From: Providencia vermicola
Lineage (GTDB): Bacteria > Pseudomonadota > Gammaproteobacteria > Enterobacterales > Enterobacteriaceae
Length of the DNA: 51,495 nt
Assembly: GCF_020381325.1 (NCBI RefSeq)
Contig: NZ_JAGSPI010000014.1
Location: forward strand, 1-51,495
Direction of reading: 5' to 3'
The translations under genes and the position numbers were made by a program. This document shows positions 1 through 9,599 of the stretch, piece after piece (position 1 is the first letter of the stretch; each line of letters begins with the position of its first letter). Below the pieces are notes generated by a model. That model saw only the letters and a program-made list of their open reading frames with translations. It had not been told where the DNA came from and did no database searches.

Positions 1-54
1 ACTTCGTCGGCAGCGTCAGATGTGTATAAGAGACAGGATGTGTATAAGAGACAG
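1..54. other. Sequencing adapter: Nextera read-1 adapter plus a second Tn5 mosaic end
   Basis: Positions 4-36 match the 33-base Illumina Nextera read-1 transposase adapter, beginning TCGTCGGCAGCGTC and ending in the 19-base Tn5 mosaic end at 18-36. A second mosaic end, lacking only its first base, follows at 37-54 (GATGTGTATAAGAGACAG). This is library-construction sequence left on the end of a contig. It is not a natural transposon end, and no transposase gene is nearby. The genomic sequence starts at about position 55. Confidence 0.97.
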
Positions 55-237
55 ACATTATCTCATGTAGAGGTAATATACTAATATAGTATTAATATAT
101 TAAAGGAAAAGGTAAGCTTAATATAAATACTATAAAACTTTTTTATTATCTCAATTAACGTATTTATAATGTGGATTTATTGAAAGATACCAATACTACC
201 AAATATATATGACAGTATTGATACCAATAAAATAGCC
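55..237. other. AT-rich non-coding stretch downstream of uvrD
   Basis: Very AT-rich sequence with no open reading frame worth calling. A 7-base inverted repeat (CAATACT at 191-197, AGTATTG at 214-220) lies just after the uvrD stop codon on the minus strand. It could form a weak hairpin but has no U-tract, so I do not call it a terminator. In E. coli corA lies beyond uvrD; it is not visible here because the contig ends. Confidence 0.5.
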
Positions 238-2400
238 CTATAAGTTCTCTAGCCGCGCATATGATGCCACTAACCACTTAATACCTTGACCTTGAAACGC
301 AATTTGTAAGCGACAGTGTTCCCCGCTTCCCTCAAGGTTAATAATCGTGCCCTCACCAAATTTTGGATGCATCACTCGCTGCCCTAACGCATAACCAGAA
401 TCATTTTGGCTAATAGGTGTACCAAGCCGCTGATGGCTCACAGGGCGGGAAACCGTTGCTCTTAAGCGCACTTCCTCAACACACTCAGTCGGTAGCTCGC
501 CAATAAAACGAGACGGGCGATGGTAAACTTCCTTGCCATATAATCGACGGCTTTCCGCATAGGTAATTGTCAATTTCACCATAGCGCGGGTGATCCCCAC
601 ATAAGCAAGGCGGCGCTCTTCTTCTAAGCGCCCACTTTCATCCATCGACATTTGGCTTGGGAACATACCCTCTTCCACCCCCACCATAAACACTACTGGA
701 AACTCAAGCCCTTTTGCTGAATGCAGTGTCATCAATTGCACCGCATCTTGGTTAGCATCTGCTTGGCCTTCGCCCGACTCCAGTGCAGCATGAGATAAGA
801 AAGCCTGTAATGGCATGAGATCTTGGTCTTCTTCTTGATAACTGAAGTCACGAGTCGCATTGACAAGCTCTTCCAAGTTTTCAATTCTAGCCTGTGCTTT
901 TTCACCTTTTTCTTGTTCATACATTGCACGTAGGCCTGAGTCATTAATCACTCTATCTGCCTGAACATGCAATGGCATTTCTTGGGTTTCTTTCGCTAGC
1001 GCATCAATAAGCTCTAAAAAGCGCTCGATAGAAGCCGCTGCGCGACCACCAAGGACTTGCTCACGAAGTAAGTACTCACAACTTTCCCATAGTGTTAGCT
1101 TCTGATCCCGCGCAGTCTGTCGAACGGTATCCAGCGTACGCTCGCCAATCCCACGCGTAGGCGTATTCACAACACGCTCGAACGAAGCATCATCATTACG
1201 ATTCGCAATCAACCTCAAATAGGAAAGCGCATCTTTAATTTCTTGGCGCTCGAAGAAGCGCTGGCCACCATAAATACGATATGGCATCGCACTTTGAATT
1301 AAGGCTTCTTCAAGTACACGAGATTGGGCATTGCTGCGGTATAACATAGCGCAATCTTGCAAAGCACCGCCATTTTCTTGCCATTGTTTAATACGCCCAA
1401 CCACATAACGAGCTTCATCTAATTCATTAAATGCACAATAAAGAGAAATCGGTTCGCCGTCTCCGCCTTCAGTCCATAAATTTTTCCCTAAACGGTCGCT
1501 ATTATTGGCAATTAACGTATTTGCGGCTTTTAGAATATTGTTGGTTGAACGGTAGTTTTGTTCAAGACGGATAGTTTCTGCACCTGGAAAATCATTGAGG
1601 AAGCGCTGAATATTTTCAACTTGCGCACCACGCCAGCCATAAATTGATTGGTCATCATCCCCAACGATCATGACTTTGCCCGTTTCACCCGCCAGCACAC
1701 GGATCCACGCATATTGAATGCTATTTGTATCTTGGAATTCGTCCACTAAAATATTGGTGAAACGTTCACGATAATGTTGCAGTACATGGGGTTTATTCAG
1801 CCATAACTCGTGAGCACGTAGCAACAATTCAGCAAAATCCACCAGCCCTGCGCGGTCACACGCTTCTTGATAAGCCTGGTAGACTTTTAACCATGTTGCC
1901 TCAACAGGGTTACCATAACTTTCAATATGTTGCGGACGAAGGCCTTCATCTTTTTTGCCATTGATGTACCACATGCCTTGGCGAGGAGGCCATTGCTTTT
2001 CGTCAAGGTTCATCGCTTTAAGCAAGCGACGAATTAACCGGTACTGGTCATCGCTATCTAAAATTTGAAAATCTTGCGGTAAATTAGCATCCATATAATG
2101 TTGGCGTAATAAACGGTGCGCTAAACCATGGAATGTTCCAATCCACATACCGCCTTCACTGCTTCCAATCAATTGATTGATTCGATGACGCATTTCAGCC
2201 GCGGCTTTGTTGGTAAATGTCACCGCCATAATTGAAAATGGTGAAGCATTTTCAACAGACATCAACCATGCAATTCGGTGCACCAATACGCGCGTTTTCC
2301 CACTCCCTGCTCCCGCAAGAACAAGTAAATTGGTACGCGGGGCTGCAACCGCTTCGCGCTGTTTGTCGTTTAGACCTTCAAGCAGATAAGAGACGTCCAT
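238..2400 (-). CDS. uvrD: DNA helicase II UvrD
   Basis: Superfamily 1A 3'-5' DNA helicase of nucleotide excision repair (displaces UvrC and the excised oligonucleotide) and methyl-directed mismatch repair. The protein has 720 residues, the E. coli length, if translation begins at the ATG at 2398-2400 (MDVSYLLEG); an in-frame ATG four codons upstream is disfavoured by homology. Visible motifs are Walker A AGAGSGKT (29-36), motif Ia TFTNKAA, Walker B DEFQDTN near residue 220, [17 protein letters not shown], and motifs V/VI LMTLHSAKGLEFP and AYVGITRA. The C-terminal KFGEGTI segment is the Tudor-like region that contacts RNA polymerase. The gene has its own promoter downstream of yigB. Nothing is truncated. 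Confidence 0.98.
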   Translation of the reverse strand: MDVSYLLEGLNDKQREAVAAPRTNLLVLAGAGSGKTRVLVHRIAWLMSVENASPFSIMAVTFTNKAAAEMRHRINQLIGSSEGGMWIGTFHGLAHRLLRQHYMDANLPQDFQILDSDDQYRLIRRLLKAMNLDEKQWPPRQGMWYINGKKDEGLRPQHIESYGNPVEATWLKVYQAYQEACDRAGLVDFAELLLRAHELWLNKPHVLQHYRERFTNILVDEFQDTNSIQYAWIRVLAGETGKVMIVGDDDQSIYGWRGAQVENIQRFLNDFPGAETIRLEQNYRSTNNILKAANTLIANNSDRLGKNLWTEGGDGEPISLYCAFNELDEARYVVGRIKQWQENGGALQDCAMLYRSNAQSRVLEEALIQSAMPYRIYGGQRFFERQEIKDALSYLRLIANRNDDASFERVVNTPTRGIGERTLDTVRQTARDQKLTLWESCEYLLREQVLGGRAAASIERFLELIDALAKETQEMPLHVQADRVINDSGLRAMYEQEKGEKAQARIENLEELVNATRDFSYQEEDQDLMPLQAFLSHAALESGEGQADANQDAVQLMTLHSAKGLEFPVVFMVGVEEGMFPSQMSMDESGRLEEERRLAYVGITRAMVKLTITYAESRRLYGKEVYHRPSRFIGELPTECVEEVRLRATVSRPVSHQRLGTPISQNDSGYALGQRVMHPKFGEGTIINLEGSGEHCRLQIAFQGQGIKWLVASYARLENL

Positions 2401-2414
2401 AGTTACCATCAAAG

Positions 2415-2438
2415 CAAAACAGTGGCAAACACCACTGT
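2415..2438 (-). terminator. Hairpin in the uvrD leader, attenuator-like
   Basis: On the minus strand ACAGTGG, a six-base loop and CCACTGT form a perfect 7-bp stem (2419-2438), followed directly by TTTTG. It ends 18 bases before the uvrD start codon and lies inside the predicted uvrD transcript. E. coli uvrD is known to have a terminator-like attenuator in its leader, and this sits in the same place. It could also terminate readthrough from yigB. The short U-tract means termination would be partial. Confidence 0.6.
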
Positions 2439-2486
2439 GTTTTTATACATGAAAAATGATTATACCAATGATAAGAGAGATTCCAA
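2435..2486 (-). promoter_or_regulatory. uvrD promoter with LexA (SOS) box
   Basis: On the minus strand TTGGAA (2481-2486) and a perfect TATAAT (2459-2464) are 16 bp apart, inside the 3' end of yigB. The predicted start of transcription is near 2452. Immediately downstream, 2435-2450 reads ATGT-N8-ACAG, one mismatch from the LexA consensus CTGT-N8-ACAG, with an AT-rich centre. E. coli uvrD is an SOS gene with an imperfect LexA box at its promoter, so the position supports the call. Confidence 0.65.
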
Positions 2487-3176
2487 CTGGGAAATTTCAA
2501 CGTGCGGCAATAAACGAACGTCTTTTTCTTCCATCAGTGTTTTTTGACTTGGGTTTATCCAGCAAGCTTGCATGCCACTATTAATCGCCCCCTCAACATC
2601 TGTGAGTAAATTATCCCCCACATGTAAAATAAATTGTGGTTCGATATCTAAGCGCTGTGCCGCTAACCGGTACATATCACAAAAAGGCTTGGAACGCCCA
2701 TCGGGACCCGCTTTTAAAACAAACTGAAAATACTCACCCAGACCACACGCTTCTGGCTGTGCATTGCCGTTAGTAATAGCAACAAGTGGGACTTTCTTCG
2801 CTAGCTGAAGCAATGTTCTGTGTGTTGATTCAGGGATATCTATTTGATTACGCCAATAGGTAAAGTGCGCCATAATATCATCCGCACCTTTTTCGGCATT
2901 TTCCCGCGAATAACCATAATGGCAAAACATCATTTTCGATGAAAGCCAGCGCCAACGTGAAATATCGTGGAAAATTTCAGGTTCTTGCTCTTCCACTAAA
3001 CGACGAAAAGCATATAAATCATCGTTACTAAAATGATTGAATTGCGGGTCGTATTCACGTACAAAACGTAAAACTTCTTCTTCCGTTTTATCAATAACAG
3101 GGTGGTTATCGTAAAGCGTGTCATCCAAATCAAACGTAATCGCTTTAATTGGCGATAGCGGACGGTAAAAATGCAT
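2460..3176 (-). CDS. yigB: HAD-family phosphatase YigB (FMN phosphatase)
   Basis: Haloacid dehalogenase-superfamily phosphatase of 238 residues, the same length as E. coli YigB, which dephosphorylates FMN and other small phosphate esters. Motif I is FDLDDTLYD with nucleophile D16 and acid/base D18. Motif II is the [10 protein letters not shown] segment, the motif III lysine is in GRSKPF, and motif IV is HVGDNLLTD. The start codon overlaps the last base of xerC, giving a translationally coupled cluster dapF-yigA-xerC-yigB on the minus strand. The uvrD promoter lies inside its last codons. Confidence 0.95.
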   Translation of the reverse strand: MHFYRPLSPIKAITFDLDDTLYDNHPVIDKTEEEVLRFVREYDPQFNHFSNDDLYAFRRLVEEQEPEIFHDISRWRWLSSKMMFCHYGYSRENAEKGADDIMAHFTYWRNQIDIPESTHRTLLQLAKKVPLVAITNGNAQPEACGLGEYFQFVLKAGPDGRSKPFCDMYRLAAQRLDIEPQFILHVGDNLLTDVEGAINSGMQACWINPSQKTLMEEKDVRLLPHVEISQLESLLSLV

Positions 3177-4111
3177 TAAGGTTTCTCCCTCTTTGCTCTC
3201 GGATGAGCCACATCATAAACGTTTGCTAAGTGCTGGAAGTCTAAGTGCGTATAGATTTGTGTTGTTGATAAATTCGCATGACCTAAAAGTTCCTGCACTC
3301 CACGTAAATTACCACTTGATTCAAGAATATGTGTTGCAAAAGAGTGGCGTAATTTGTGCGGGTTAATGTGGCTATTAACCCCTTGCTTGATGCCCCATTG
3401 CTCAAACCGTTTTTGAACATTTCGATTTGAAATTCGCTTGCCACTTTGGGTTGAAATAAATACAGCATCGTCTTCAGGTTCGTACAATTCACGCATTTCT
3501 AACCAGCGCTGTAACCAACTTACGGCCGTTTTTCCCAGTGGAATTTTGCGTTCTTTACTGCCCTTACCCATCACCCAGACTTCACCCGTTGTTAAATCAA
3601 GATGACGGAGATTTAACCCGACCAATTCCGACAAACGCAACCCTGCACCATACATCACTTCGAGCATGGTTCTGTCTCGAACAACCAGTGGGTCACCACT
3701 ATCCATATTGAGAAGCTGGGAAACCTCATCCACATCCATGTTCTTCGGTAGGCGTTTTTTTGCCTTCGGCGCTTGAATCGCCTTTGCTGGGTTTGCTGGC
3801 AGCTCACCTTGATGAACCATCCAATCACAAAAACTTCTTAAGGCAGAAAGCCGTAGCGCCATGCTCGCTGCTTGAAGGCCAGCTTTTCGACTTTTTGCTG
3901 CAATGTTGCGAACTAACGTAGTATCGAGTTTCTGCCACTCATCAATTTTCAACGAAACCAACATTTCAACAATGACACTAAGCTGACGTCGATAGTTTGT
4001 TATCGTTACAGGGCTTAATCTACGCTCAACGCGCAGGTAACGTAAAAAGGCTTCAATTTGGATCATCAGCCCTTCTGGCTGAACACCTACAGGCGCTCTA
4101 TCCATTGGCAT
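3176..4111 (-). CDS. xerC: Tyrosine recombinase XerC
   Basis: Site-specific recombinase that acts with XerD at dif to resolve chromosome dimers, and at plasmid cer-type sites. The N-terminal SAM-like core-binding domain covers about residues 16-105; the catalytic domain follows. The full active site is visible: R159 (GLRLSE), K183 (GKGSKER), H252 and R255 (HKLRH), H278 (LLGHAN) and nucleophile Y287 (TQIYTHL). The 311-residue start at 4111 has a GAGG ribosome-binding site; the gene overlaps yigA by 25 bases. E. coli XerC is 298 residues, so the extra length is N-terminal. An internal ATG at residue 16 is the alternative start. Confidence 0.96.
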   Translation of the reverse strand: MPMDRAPVGVQPEGLMIQIEAFLRYLRVERRLSPVTITNYRRQLSVIVEMLVSLKIDEWQKLDTTLVRNIAAKSRKAGLQAASMALRLSALRSFCDWMVHQGELPANPAKAIQAPKAKKRLPKNMDVDEVSQLLNMDSGDPLVVRDRTMLEVMYGAGLRLSELVGLNLRHLDLTTGEVWVMGKGSKERKIPLGKTAVSWLQRWLEMRELYEPEDDAVFISTQSGKRISNRNVQKRFEQWGIKQGVNSHINPHKLRHSFATHILESSGNLRGVQELLGHANLSTTQIYTHLDFQHLANVYDVAHPRAKREKP

Positions 4112-4791
4112 AATAACCTCGGAAGAATTTGCGCGACTTTTTCTAACATAACGGTACCCATACCATGCTGATAATGTTCACGGTTACGACTAGTAAAAAT
4201 GACCATTCCCGATTCACCATGCTGGCCAAATAGTGAAATCGCAACAGAGCGGACATTTAACGCATCAGGTAATAACAACTGAATTTCAGGGCCATTTAAG
4301 CGACCAAGGTAATTGCGTCGTTCACCAAACCGTTGAATTCTCACAGGTTCAAAAACGCGACGGGAAATGACTAATTGATGCGCATCGAGGGGGGCTGACA
4401 AGCGCCAGCTATCACTAAATAAACGAACCGAAGCACCTGATAAGCCGAGCTTTTTTGCCCAACGATTTAGCGCTTGTAGCATTTCTTGTAAACTTTTTGA
4501 TGATGACATTTCAATCACCAGTAGTAATAACTCATCAAAAAGCTCCACATTTTCATGTGCTTGTTCAACCATAAAACGGATATCTTGCTCAAGCTGTTTA
4601 ATTTTGATCCGTTGACGGCTCATCACTAACTCAGGCAAGGAAACCGCTCCGTTCACTACGTGGGGCACATTTATTTGCTCAACAAGCGTTGGATGGCGCA
4701 GAAAAAAATAAGGATTTTCCTTTAAATACTGCATCACACTATGTTCATCCATTTGATGAATTTGTTCGGATGCTTTTTCAGTTTTATCCAT
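4087..4791 (-). CDS. yigA: DUF484 (GAF-like) protein YigA
   Basis: Orthologue of E. coli YigA (DUF484 family), 234 residues, of unproven function. An N-terminal segment ([16 protein letters not shown]) is typical of the family. A likely coiled coil follows at about 55-95, then a GAF-like domain with the conserved [19 protein letters not shown] stretch at about 150-168. It lies between dapF and xerC, as throughout the Enterobacterales. An AGAGGA ribosome-binding site precedes the ATG. No signal peptide or membrane segment is visible, so it is probably cytoplasmic. Confidence 0.9.
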   Translation of the reverse strand: MDKTEKASEQIHQMDEHSVMQYLKENPYFFLRHPTLVEQINVPHVVNGAVSLPELVMSRQRIKIKQLEQDIRFMVEQAHENVELFDELLLLVIEMSSSKSLQEMLQALNRWAKKLGLSGASVRLFSDSWRLSAPLDAHQLVISRRVFEPVRIQRFGERRNYLGRLNGPEIQLLLPDALNVRSVAISLFGQHGESGMVIFTSRNREHYQHGMGTVMLEKVAQILPRLLCQWIERL

Positions 4792-4815
4792 ACTATCCTC
4801 TTAGCCCTTTCAAGA

Positions 4816-5640
4816 TTAGACGTGGATCACTCCATCATAAACATGTGCCGCAGGGCCCGTCATATACAAAGGCGTTCCAGGTCCATCCCAAGAAATAGCA
4901 AGGGACCCCCCTGGTAAATCAACTCTGACTCGCTTAGCCAATAAACCTTGAGAAATCCCAACAGCAACGGCGGCACACGCACCACTACCACACGCTTGAG
5001 TTTCCCCTGCACCACGTTCATACACACGCAAACGGATATGTTCTGCGCTAACTATTTCCATAAAACCAATATTAGCACGCTCAGGAAAACGCTCATGACT
5101 TTCAAGTGCAGGTCCTAAAATTTCGACCTCAGCAGTATGGATGCTTTCCACTTGAATAACGCAATGCGGGTTACCCATGGAAACTACACCGCATAATACT
5201 GTACGTTCTTGAGCGCGGATAATATAGGTTTTTTCTTCTTTAACAGCGCGAAATGGGACTCTTTGCGGCTCGAAATCAGGCTCACCCATATTAACGCTAA
5301 CATCATCATTTTCATTAATGGTTAATGTCATACGTCCAGATTGGGTGCTAACTTTAATTTTTTGCTTATTAGTTAAACCCTTAAGGCGAACAAAACGTGC
5401 AAAACAACGCGCCCCATTACCGCATTGTGAGACTTCACTACCATCGGCATTAAAAATACGATAATGGAAGTCGAGATCGGGATCATAAGGCGCTTCGACC
5501 AACAAAAGCTGATCAAAGCCAACTCCTGTATGCCTGTCGGCTAAGCGACAAATCATTTCTGGGGAGAAGTACACATTTTGGGTTACTCCATCAACCACCA
5601 TAAAGTCATTGCCTAAGCCATGCATTTTAGAGAATTGCAT
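4816..5640 (-). CDS. dapF: Diaminopimelate epimerase DapF
   Basis: Cofactor-independent racemase that interconverts LL- and meso-diaminopimelate, the late step towards lysine and peptidoglycan. At 274 residues it equals E. coli DapF when started at the ATG at 5638-5640 ([13 protein letters not shown]); an in-frame ATG four codons upstream is less likely, and a GGAG lies just before the chosen start. The two catalytic cysteines are C73 (SQCGNGARC) and C217 ([10 protein letters not shown]). The gene follows lptM by 21 bases and precedes yigA by 24, consistent with one operon. Confidence 0.97.
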   Translation of the reverse strand: MQFSKMHGLGNDFMVVDGVTQNVYFSPEMICRLADRHTGVGFDQLLLVEAPYDPDLDFHYRIFNADGSEVSQCGNGARCFARFVRLKGLTNKQKIKVSTQSGRMTLTINENDDVSVNMGEPDFEPQRVPFRAVKEEKTYIIRAQERTVLCGVVSMGNPHCVIQVESIHTAEVEILGPALESHERFPERANIGFMEIVSAEHIRLRVYERGAGETQACGSGACAAVAVGISQGLLAKRVRVDLPGGSLAISWDGPGTPLYMTGPAAHVYDGVIHV

Positions 5641-5661
5641 TTCACGCTCCATAGCGACAAC

Positions 5662-5847
5662 TTACTGCTGACTAGTGGCTTGGGCAGGCTCTTTTGCCGA
5701 GCTGCTTGGAGCGCTAGGTTGCACATCAGACGCTTGCGTAGGTGCAGCATTGTCTTCTGGTGGGAAATAAAGTGGGCCTTTTAAGCCACAGCCAGAAAGG
5801 GTAAATAAAACAACAAGTGCGCTCAGCCCAATTAAACTTTTTTTCAT
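5662..5847 (-). CDS. lptM: LPS translocon maturation lipoprotein LptM (YifL)
   Basis: Small outer-membrane lipoprotein of 61 residues. The start at 5845-5847 gives a lipoprotein signal peptide: MKK, a hydrophobic core, then lipobox LSGC with lipidated C20. Next comes the family signature CGLKGPLYFP and a low-complexity Pro/Ala/Ser/Gln tail. In E. coli LptM (formerly YifL) binds the LptD/E translocon and promotes LptD disulfide maturation. The open frame extends 33 codons upstream, but that would bury the signal peptide, so the internal ATG is chosen. It is first in the lptM-dapF cluster and divergent from cyaY. Confidence 0.93.
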   Translation of the reverse strand: MKKSLIGLSALVVLFTLSGCGLKGPLYFPPEDNAAPTQASDVQPSAPSSSAKEPAQATSQQ

Positions 5848-6072
5848 TCTTTTTCGCCTGTAATACTCACTTTTAACATCTGATATTTTTACACAATAGC
5901 AGGAGTGAACCCGCAAATCACGTCCGTTTATCAAGCATGTTGACATTATATACTTTAGGTTAAATTTAATCTGAAAATTTTAAGGGCTTCCCTCACTGCT
6001 CGTTCCCCCCTATAATTTCAATTAACAATAATAACTTCAATTAAATAATTGTGAGCAAACAGGAACTTAACC

Positions 6073-6390
6073 GTGAATGATAGTGAATTTCACCAGCTAG
6101 CGGAAACGCTGCTTAGCGCAATTGAAGAGCATTTAGATAATTATGACGGCGATGCCGATATTGATTGTGAGATTAATGGCGGCGTGATGACCTTGAGCTT
6201 CGAAGATGGCAGCAAGATCATTATTAATAAGCAGGAAGCCTTTCACCAGATGTGGTTAGCGACCAAACAAGGTGGGTATCACTATGATTACCAAGATGGC
6301 AATTGGGTTTGTGACCGTTCAGGTCATGAGTTTAAAGCAAAATTAGCCGAGGCTATCGCATTTCAAAGCCAAGAGCCATTTTCTTTCTAA
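6073..6390 (+). CDS. cyaY: Frataxin-like iron-sulfur protein CyaY
   Basis: Bacterial frataxin of 105 residues that binds iron and modulates IscS-driven Fe-S cluster assembly. It starts with GTG at 6073 after an AGGAAC ribosome-binding site; E. coli CyaY also begins MNDSEF. The acidic first helix ([21 protein letters not shown]) carries the iron-binding surface, followed by the beta-sheet motifs [10 protein letters not shown] and [16 protein letters not shown]. It faces the lptM operon across a 225-bp interval and converges with cyaA over a 38-bp gap. Confidence 0.96.
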   Translation: MNDSEFHQLAETLLSAIEEHLDNYDGDADIDCEINGGVMTLSFEDGSKIIINKQEAFHQMWLATKQGGYHYDYQDGNWVCDRSGHEFKAKLAEAIAFQSQEPFSF

Positions 6391-6428
6391 GAAACGGTAA
6401 CCGGTTAGTTATTAAGAACCAATCCACC

Positions 6429-9005
6429 TTAATAATAGTGCGCTTGTTGCTGCCCTAATAGCGTTGAGCGCATATCATGCCCAGTTTCATCACTGTCGTC
6501 TTCTGTACCAAACGGCCACGTCGCACCAGAGAACGCTACCACTTGGTTTTTACCTTCTTGATTAATAATTTGGTAAAATTGAGGTAGATTAAAATTAATG
6601 AAATTTGCACCATAGGTGAAACGGTCATGGGAAGAGGAGTAAAACTTACTCACATCACGCACTAAGTCTTCTTTTGACCCCTCGCAATGGGAATAGATTT
6701 CAACACGGTTTGCTTCATCTAAAACATAAATATTAAAGCCCGTATTGTCTGGTGTGTTTTCAAAGAAAAACTGCACAATACCTTCACTTGCATAACCATC
6801 AACGACTGCAGGTAAATGATTATCACTTTTTGCTTGCAGTTTTACTGGCCAACCATGCAATTTATTATGCGAAATCGCACCATAGAATTCGACTGCATTT
6901 TCAAGTTTTTGTACAGAAACGTTTAGGCGCTCAAAAAACAGCCCCCATGTTTGACCCGCAATACGCAACGCTTTGAAGCGTCCTGGATCATTGCGATTAC
7001 TGGATAAACGCAACTCAATACACTCAGAAACTAACTGTTGTACACGAGTACGAATCAGACCACGCAAGTGCTCACTATAACAAAAAACTTCAACAGCTTC
7101 AGGCGGTGCCGCATCTTGGTGCATCTTACCTAAGATGGTTTTTAACGCTTCTAACATGCACTGCTCACCACTGAAATGCAGGGTTCTCACCTCATTCCAT
7201 GAATTGCGGTACAACAAGTCAATACTGCCGATAAGGCATTGTTGTGTCTCACCAAAACTAAAAATATCAAGTTTTCTGAAATCCACGTGTACCACTTGTT
7301 CAGAATAAACCTGCGTTGGGTCTTTTTCTAAGTTAACGATAATGGCAAGGTGGCGAATTTCACATGGGCTATACAACGCTTTTGGTGTGGGTGCAGGCAA
7401 ACGGATCGGGAAGTGGCTGGAAACGTCATGCATTAACTCAAGCAGTTTTCGCTCATCACACTGAGACTGCCCATTGTGCATATACACTTGCGTATTTTCA
7501 GTGAGTAACCCGTTGAAATACGCCCACGCCACCAACTTATTCAAGTAGCGGTTATATTCAAGAGGCTGATGACCAATAATCGCGTCAATATTTGGAGCTT
7601 GGTTATACAAATACCAACCACTGCGATTTGCGCGCCCTGCAGGTACGTAAATAAAAGTTAAGTGAGATTCACTTAAATCAGGTGAAATTTGTGGATTCAC
7701 CAATGTTACTTTACCTGGTAAGGCTTCAAAAGCCGCATATAACTTACGTGTTAATACCCCAATATCCTGTGGGCTTGCACTAACACTTAAATTATTTCGA
7801 CGAGCAAAACGAATAAGATTTCGATAGCTTTGCATCATCGTATCGAGTAACTCATTGTGCGCTTCACGAACCCGTTCAATCTTCCATTGATTACGCGAAT
7901 CGAGTAATGCTAAACGTTCCGCACTCCATCCCCATGACTCAACGAGTTGAGATAACACATCACGGCGCCAACCAGAGCAGGCATTGCCATCATCTTCAGA
8001 GAGTTTTTCACAGACTTTGAGGTAAAAACAGCGGCGGATCAAATCAAGGCGGGTAGAATCATTGATTTCAGTGAGATAACGCGTAACACGGTCTAACATC
8101 AAACAGTATGAATCTAAACCGTAGCTAACAATTTCACCTGCATGTAAATGGCGTTTAAATTCCATTGCCAGCAATTTACCATGCGGATAGTCCCAAGAAT
8201 AAGACTCAAGCAAAATGCTTTTCAGGACAGCTTTATATGGGGAATCGACACTTTTATATAGCTGCCACAAGCTGGCACCAAAGTATTCGGCAGCGGATAG
8301 CTCGCCTAATCCCCCTAAATCTAACCACTCGTTGGGCGTCAACACACCTTGTGCATATAACCCAATAACGTATTCATCGTAATGTTGCTCTTCTTCGACA
8401 GGCACCATCGTCCATAGCAAACGTTTTCCCGCCATGCGCACTGCTGTGCGATAAAATTCATCTAATAACAGGATATGTTGCGTTGAACCACAGTTTTCCC
8501 CACCAATATGCCCACTTGCATGGTGACGAAAACGGTTTTCATCAATTAAAAAGATAGTGACATCAATGCCTAAAGAAGCCGCCCACTGCTCAATTAACGT
8601 ACATTTTTTTTGCAAAAAACGTTTTTCTTCGTGATCGAGCCATGATGGATGACAAACCCACACATCAATATCAGAACAGTGGCTCTGCCCAACAGAAGAT
8701 GTGCTGCCCATCGAATAAATTCCAGTGATCGGTAATTCACCATTTGCACTTGAATCAATAGGTAAGAAGCGTTCAAATTGCCCTAACCATTTCATTTGTT
8801 CTGTATCTGGGGAGAAAAAACACACACCATGGGGCACACTACCTTCGATAAAACCAGGCATCATTGGATGATGATAATGAAACAAGACTGGCAGCAAACT
8901 ATAAACCTGAGAAAAAGTCTCGCTCATAGACGCCGTCGCGCGCTCTAACCGTAATTGGTTTATCGCATCAAGTCTTTGCTTTAAGGTTTCAATATAGAGA
9001 TACAA
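6429..9005 (-). CDS. cyaA: Class I adenylate cyclase CyaA
   Basis: Makes cAMP for CRP. It has 858 residues (E. coli 848). The N-terminal catalytic half contains the class I signature GSTSSVGQ (100-107) followed by the acidic pair D112 and D114. The C-terminal half is the regulatory region responsive to glucose-phosphotransferase signalling. The start codon is TTG (9003-9005, giving [12 protein letters not shown]). E. coli cyaA also uses UUG, a rare choice known to hold down expression. A CRP site lies about 100 bp upstream. The C-terminal tail diverges from E. coli, but the gene is intact. Confidence 0.97.
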   Translation of the reverse strand: MYLYIETLKQRLDAINQLRLERATASMSETFSQVYSLLPVLFHYHHPMMPGFIEGSVPHGVCFFSPDTEQMKWLGQFERFLPIDSSANGELPITGIYSMGSTSSVGQSHCSDIDVWVCHPSWLDHEEKRFLQKKCTLIEQWAASLGIDVTIFLIDENRFRHHASGHIGGENCGSTQHILLLDEFYRTAVRMAGKRLLWTMVPVEEEQHYDEYVIGLYAQGVLTPNEWLDLGGLGELSAAEYFGASLWQLYKSVDSPYKAVLKSILLESYSWDYPHGKLLAMEFKRHLHAGEIVSYGLDSYCLMLDRVTRYLTEINDSTRLDLIRRCFYLKVCEKLSEDDGNACSGWRRDVLSQLVESWGWSAERLALLDSRNQWKIERVREAHNELLDTMMQSYRNLIRFARRNNLSVSASPQDIGVLTRKLYAAFEALPGKVTLVNPQISPDLSESHLTFIYVPAGRANRSGWYLYNQAPNIDAIIGHQPLEYNRYLNKLVAWAYFNGLLTENTQVYMHNGQSQCDERKLLELMHDVSSHFPIRLPAPTPKALYSPCEIRHLAIIVNLEKDPTQVYSEQVVHVDFRKLDIFSFGETQQCLIGSIDLLYRNSWNEVRTLHFSGEQCMLEALKTILGKMHQDAAPPEAVEVFCYSEHLRGLIRTRVQQLVSECIELRLSSNRNDPGRFKALRIAGQTWGLFFERLNVSVQKLENAVEFYGAISHNKLHGWPVKLQAKSDNHLPAVVDGYASEGIVQFFFENTPDNTGFNIYVLDEANRVEIYSHCEGSKEDLVRDVSKFYSSSHDRFTYGANFINFNLPQFYQIINQEGKNQVVAFSGATWPFGTEDDSDETGHDMRSTLLGQQQAHYY

Positions 9006-9599
9006 AGGTTACGCCTGACTGTAATGAATGTAATACAAATCTGGAAATTTCCCAGCACCCAACAGATAGAGATAGATTTAAAAAAGTTTTCAAATGAATT
9101 GTCGGAAACGTGATCAATTTAACACCTTGGAGCAAAAGGGTAAAGTAGATCACATAATTTTATACGCTTATTTTTGATACAAAATGCTTTTCAACATATT
9201 GTATAAAAAGACTTTTTATTTTTTAACTCGCTAGAATATCCCTTGTTTTTCAATGGAATAATATCACTCACGTGAATTGTTTAATAAAGCAACAATTCAA
9301 AACGATATTAAGTACAATACGCACAGAGCCTGTGCTTGCACGCTTCAACACAAATTTATATAACTTTTCCTCCTGCCAACGCAATAAATAGCACGATAAG
9401 CTAAAGAAATGATCGAATAACTATCTTAAGTCATCATCTTTTGAACCACTTTCCTGCATCATGATTACAAATCTAAATCTGTTACAAATAATCTGAATGG
9501 CGATTTTGTGCCCAACTGGAAAAAAAATCCTTAACATGTTAAAACTAATGCCAATTGTATGGTTAATACACGGCAATTTTCGCCAGAGAAAACAGCAAA
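9006..9599. promoter_or_regulatory. Divergent cyaA-hemC control region
   Basis: A 594-bp interval between two divergent operons, without a credible gene. Besides the CRP site it holds several symmetric elements: a GAATTGTT/AACAATTC inverted repeat with a 9-base loop (9274-9298), a GCACAG/CTGTGC inverted repeat (9321-9335), and the perfect palindrome TTAACATGTTAA (9531-9542) about 58 bases before hemC. I could not place a convincing -35/-10 pair for hemC, though GGTTAATAC near 9561-9569 could be a -10 region. Their binding proteins are unknown to me. Confidence 0.6.
9106..9127 (-). promoter_or_regulatory. CRP-binding site of the cyaA promoter
   Basis: Read on the plus strand, CGTGA (9109-9113), a six-base spacer TCAATT and TAACA (9120-9124) form a CRP site. 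On the minus strand this is GTGTTAAATTGATCACG, essentially the sequence at E. coli cyaA P2, where cAMP-CRP represses cyaA as negative feedback. It lies about 104 bp upstream of the TTG start. Confidence 0.85.

Noticed and set aside
1-54. Possible Tn5-like transposon end
   Set aside because: The sequence continues into the Nextera sequencing tail and there is no transposase or second end, so it is library adapter.
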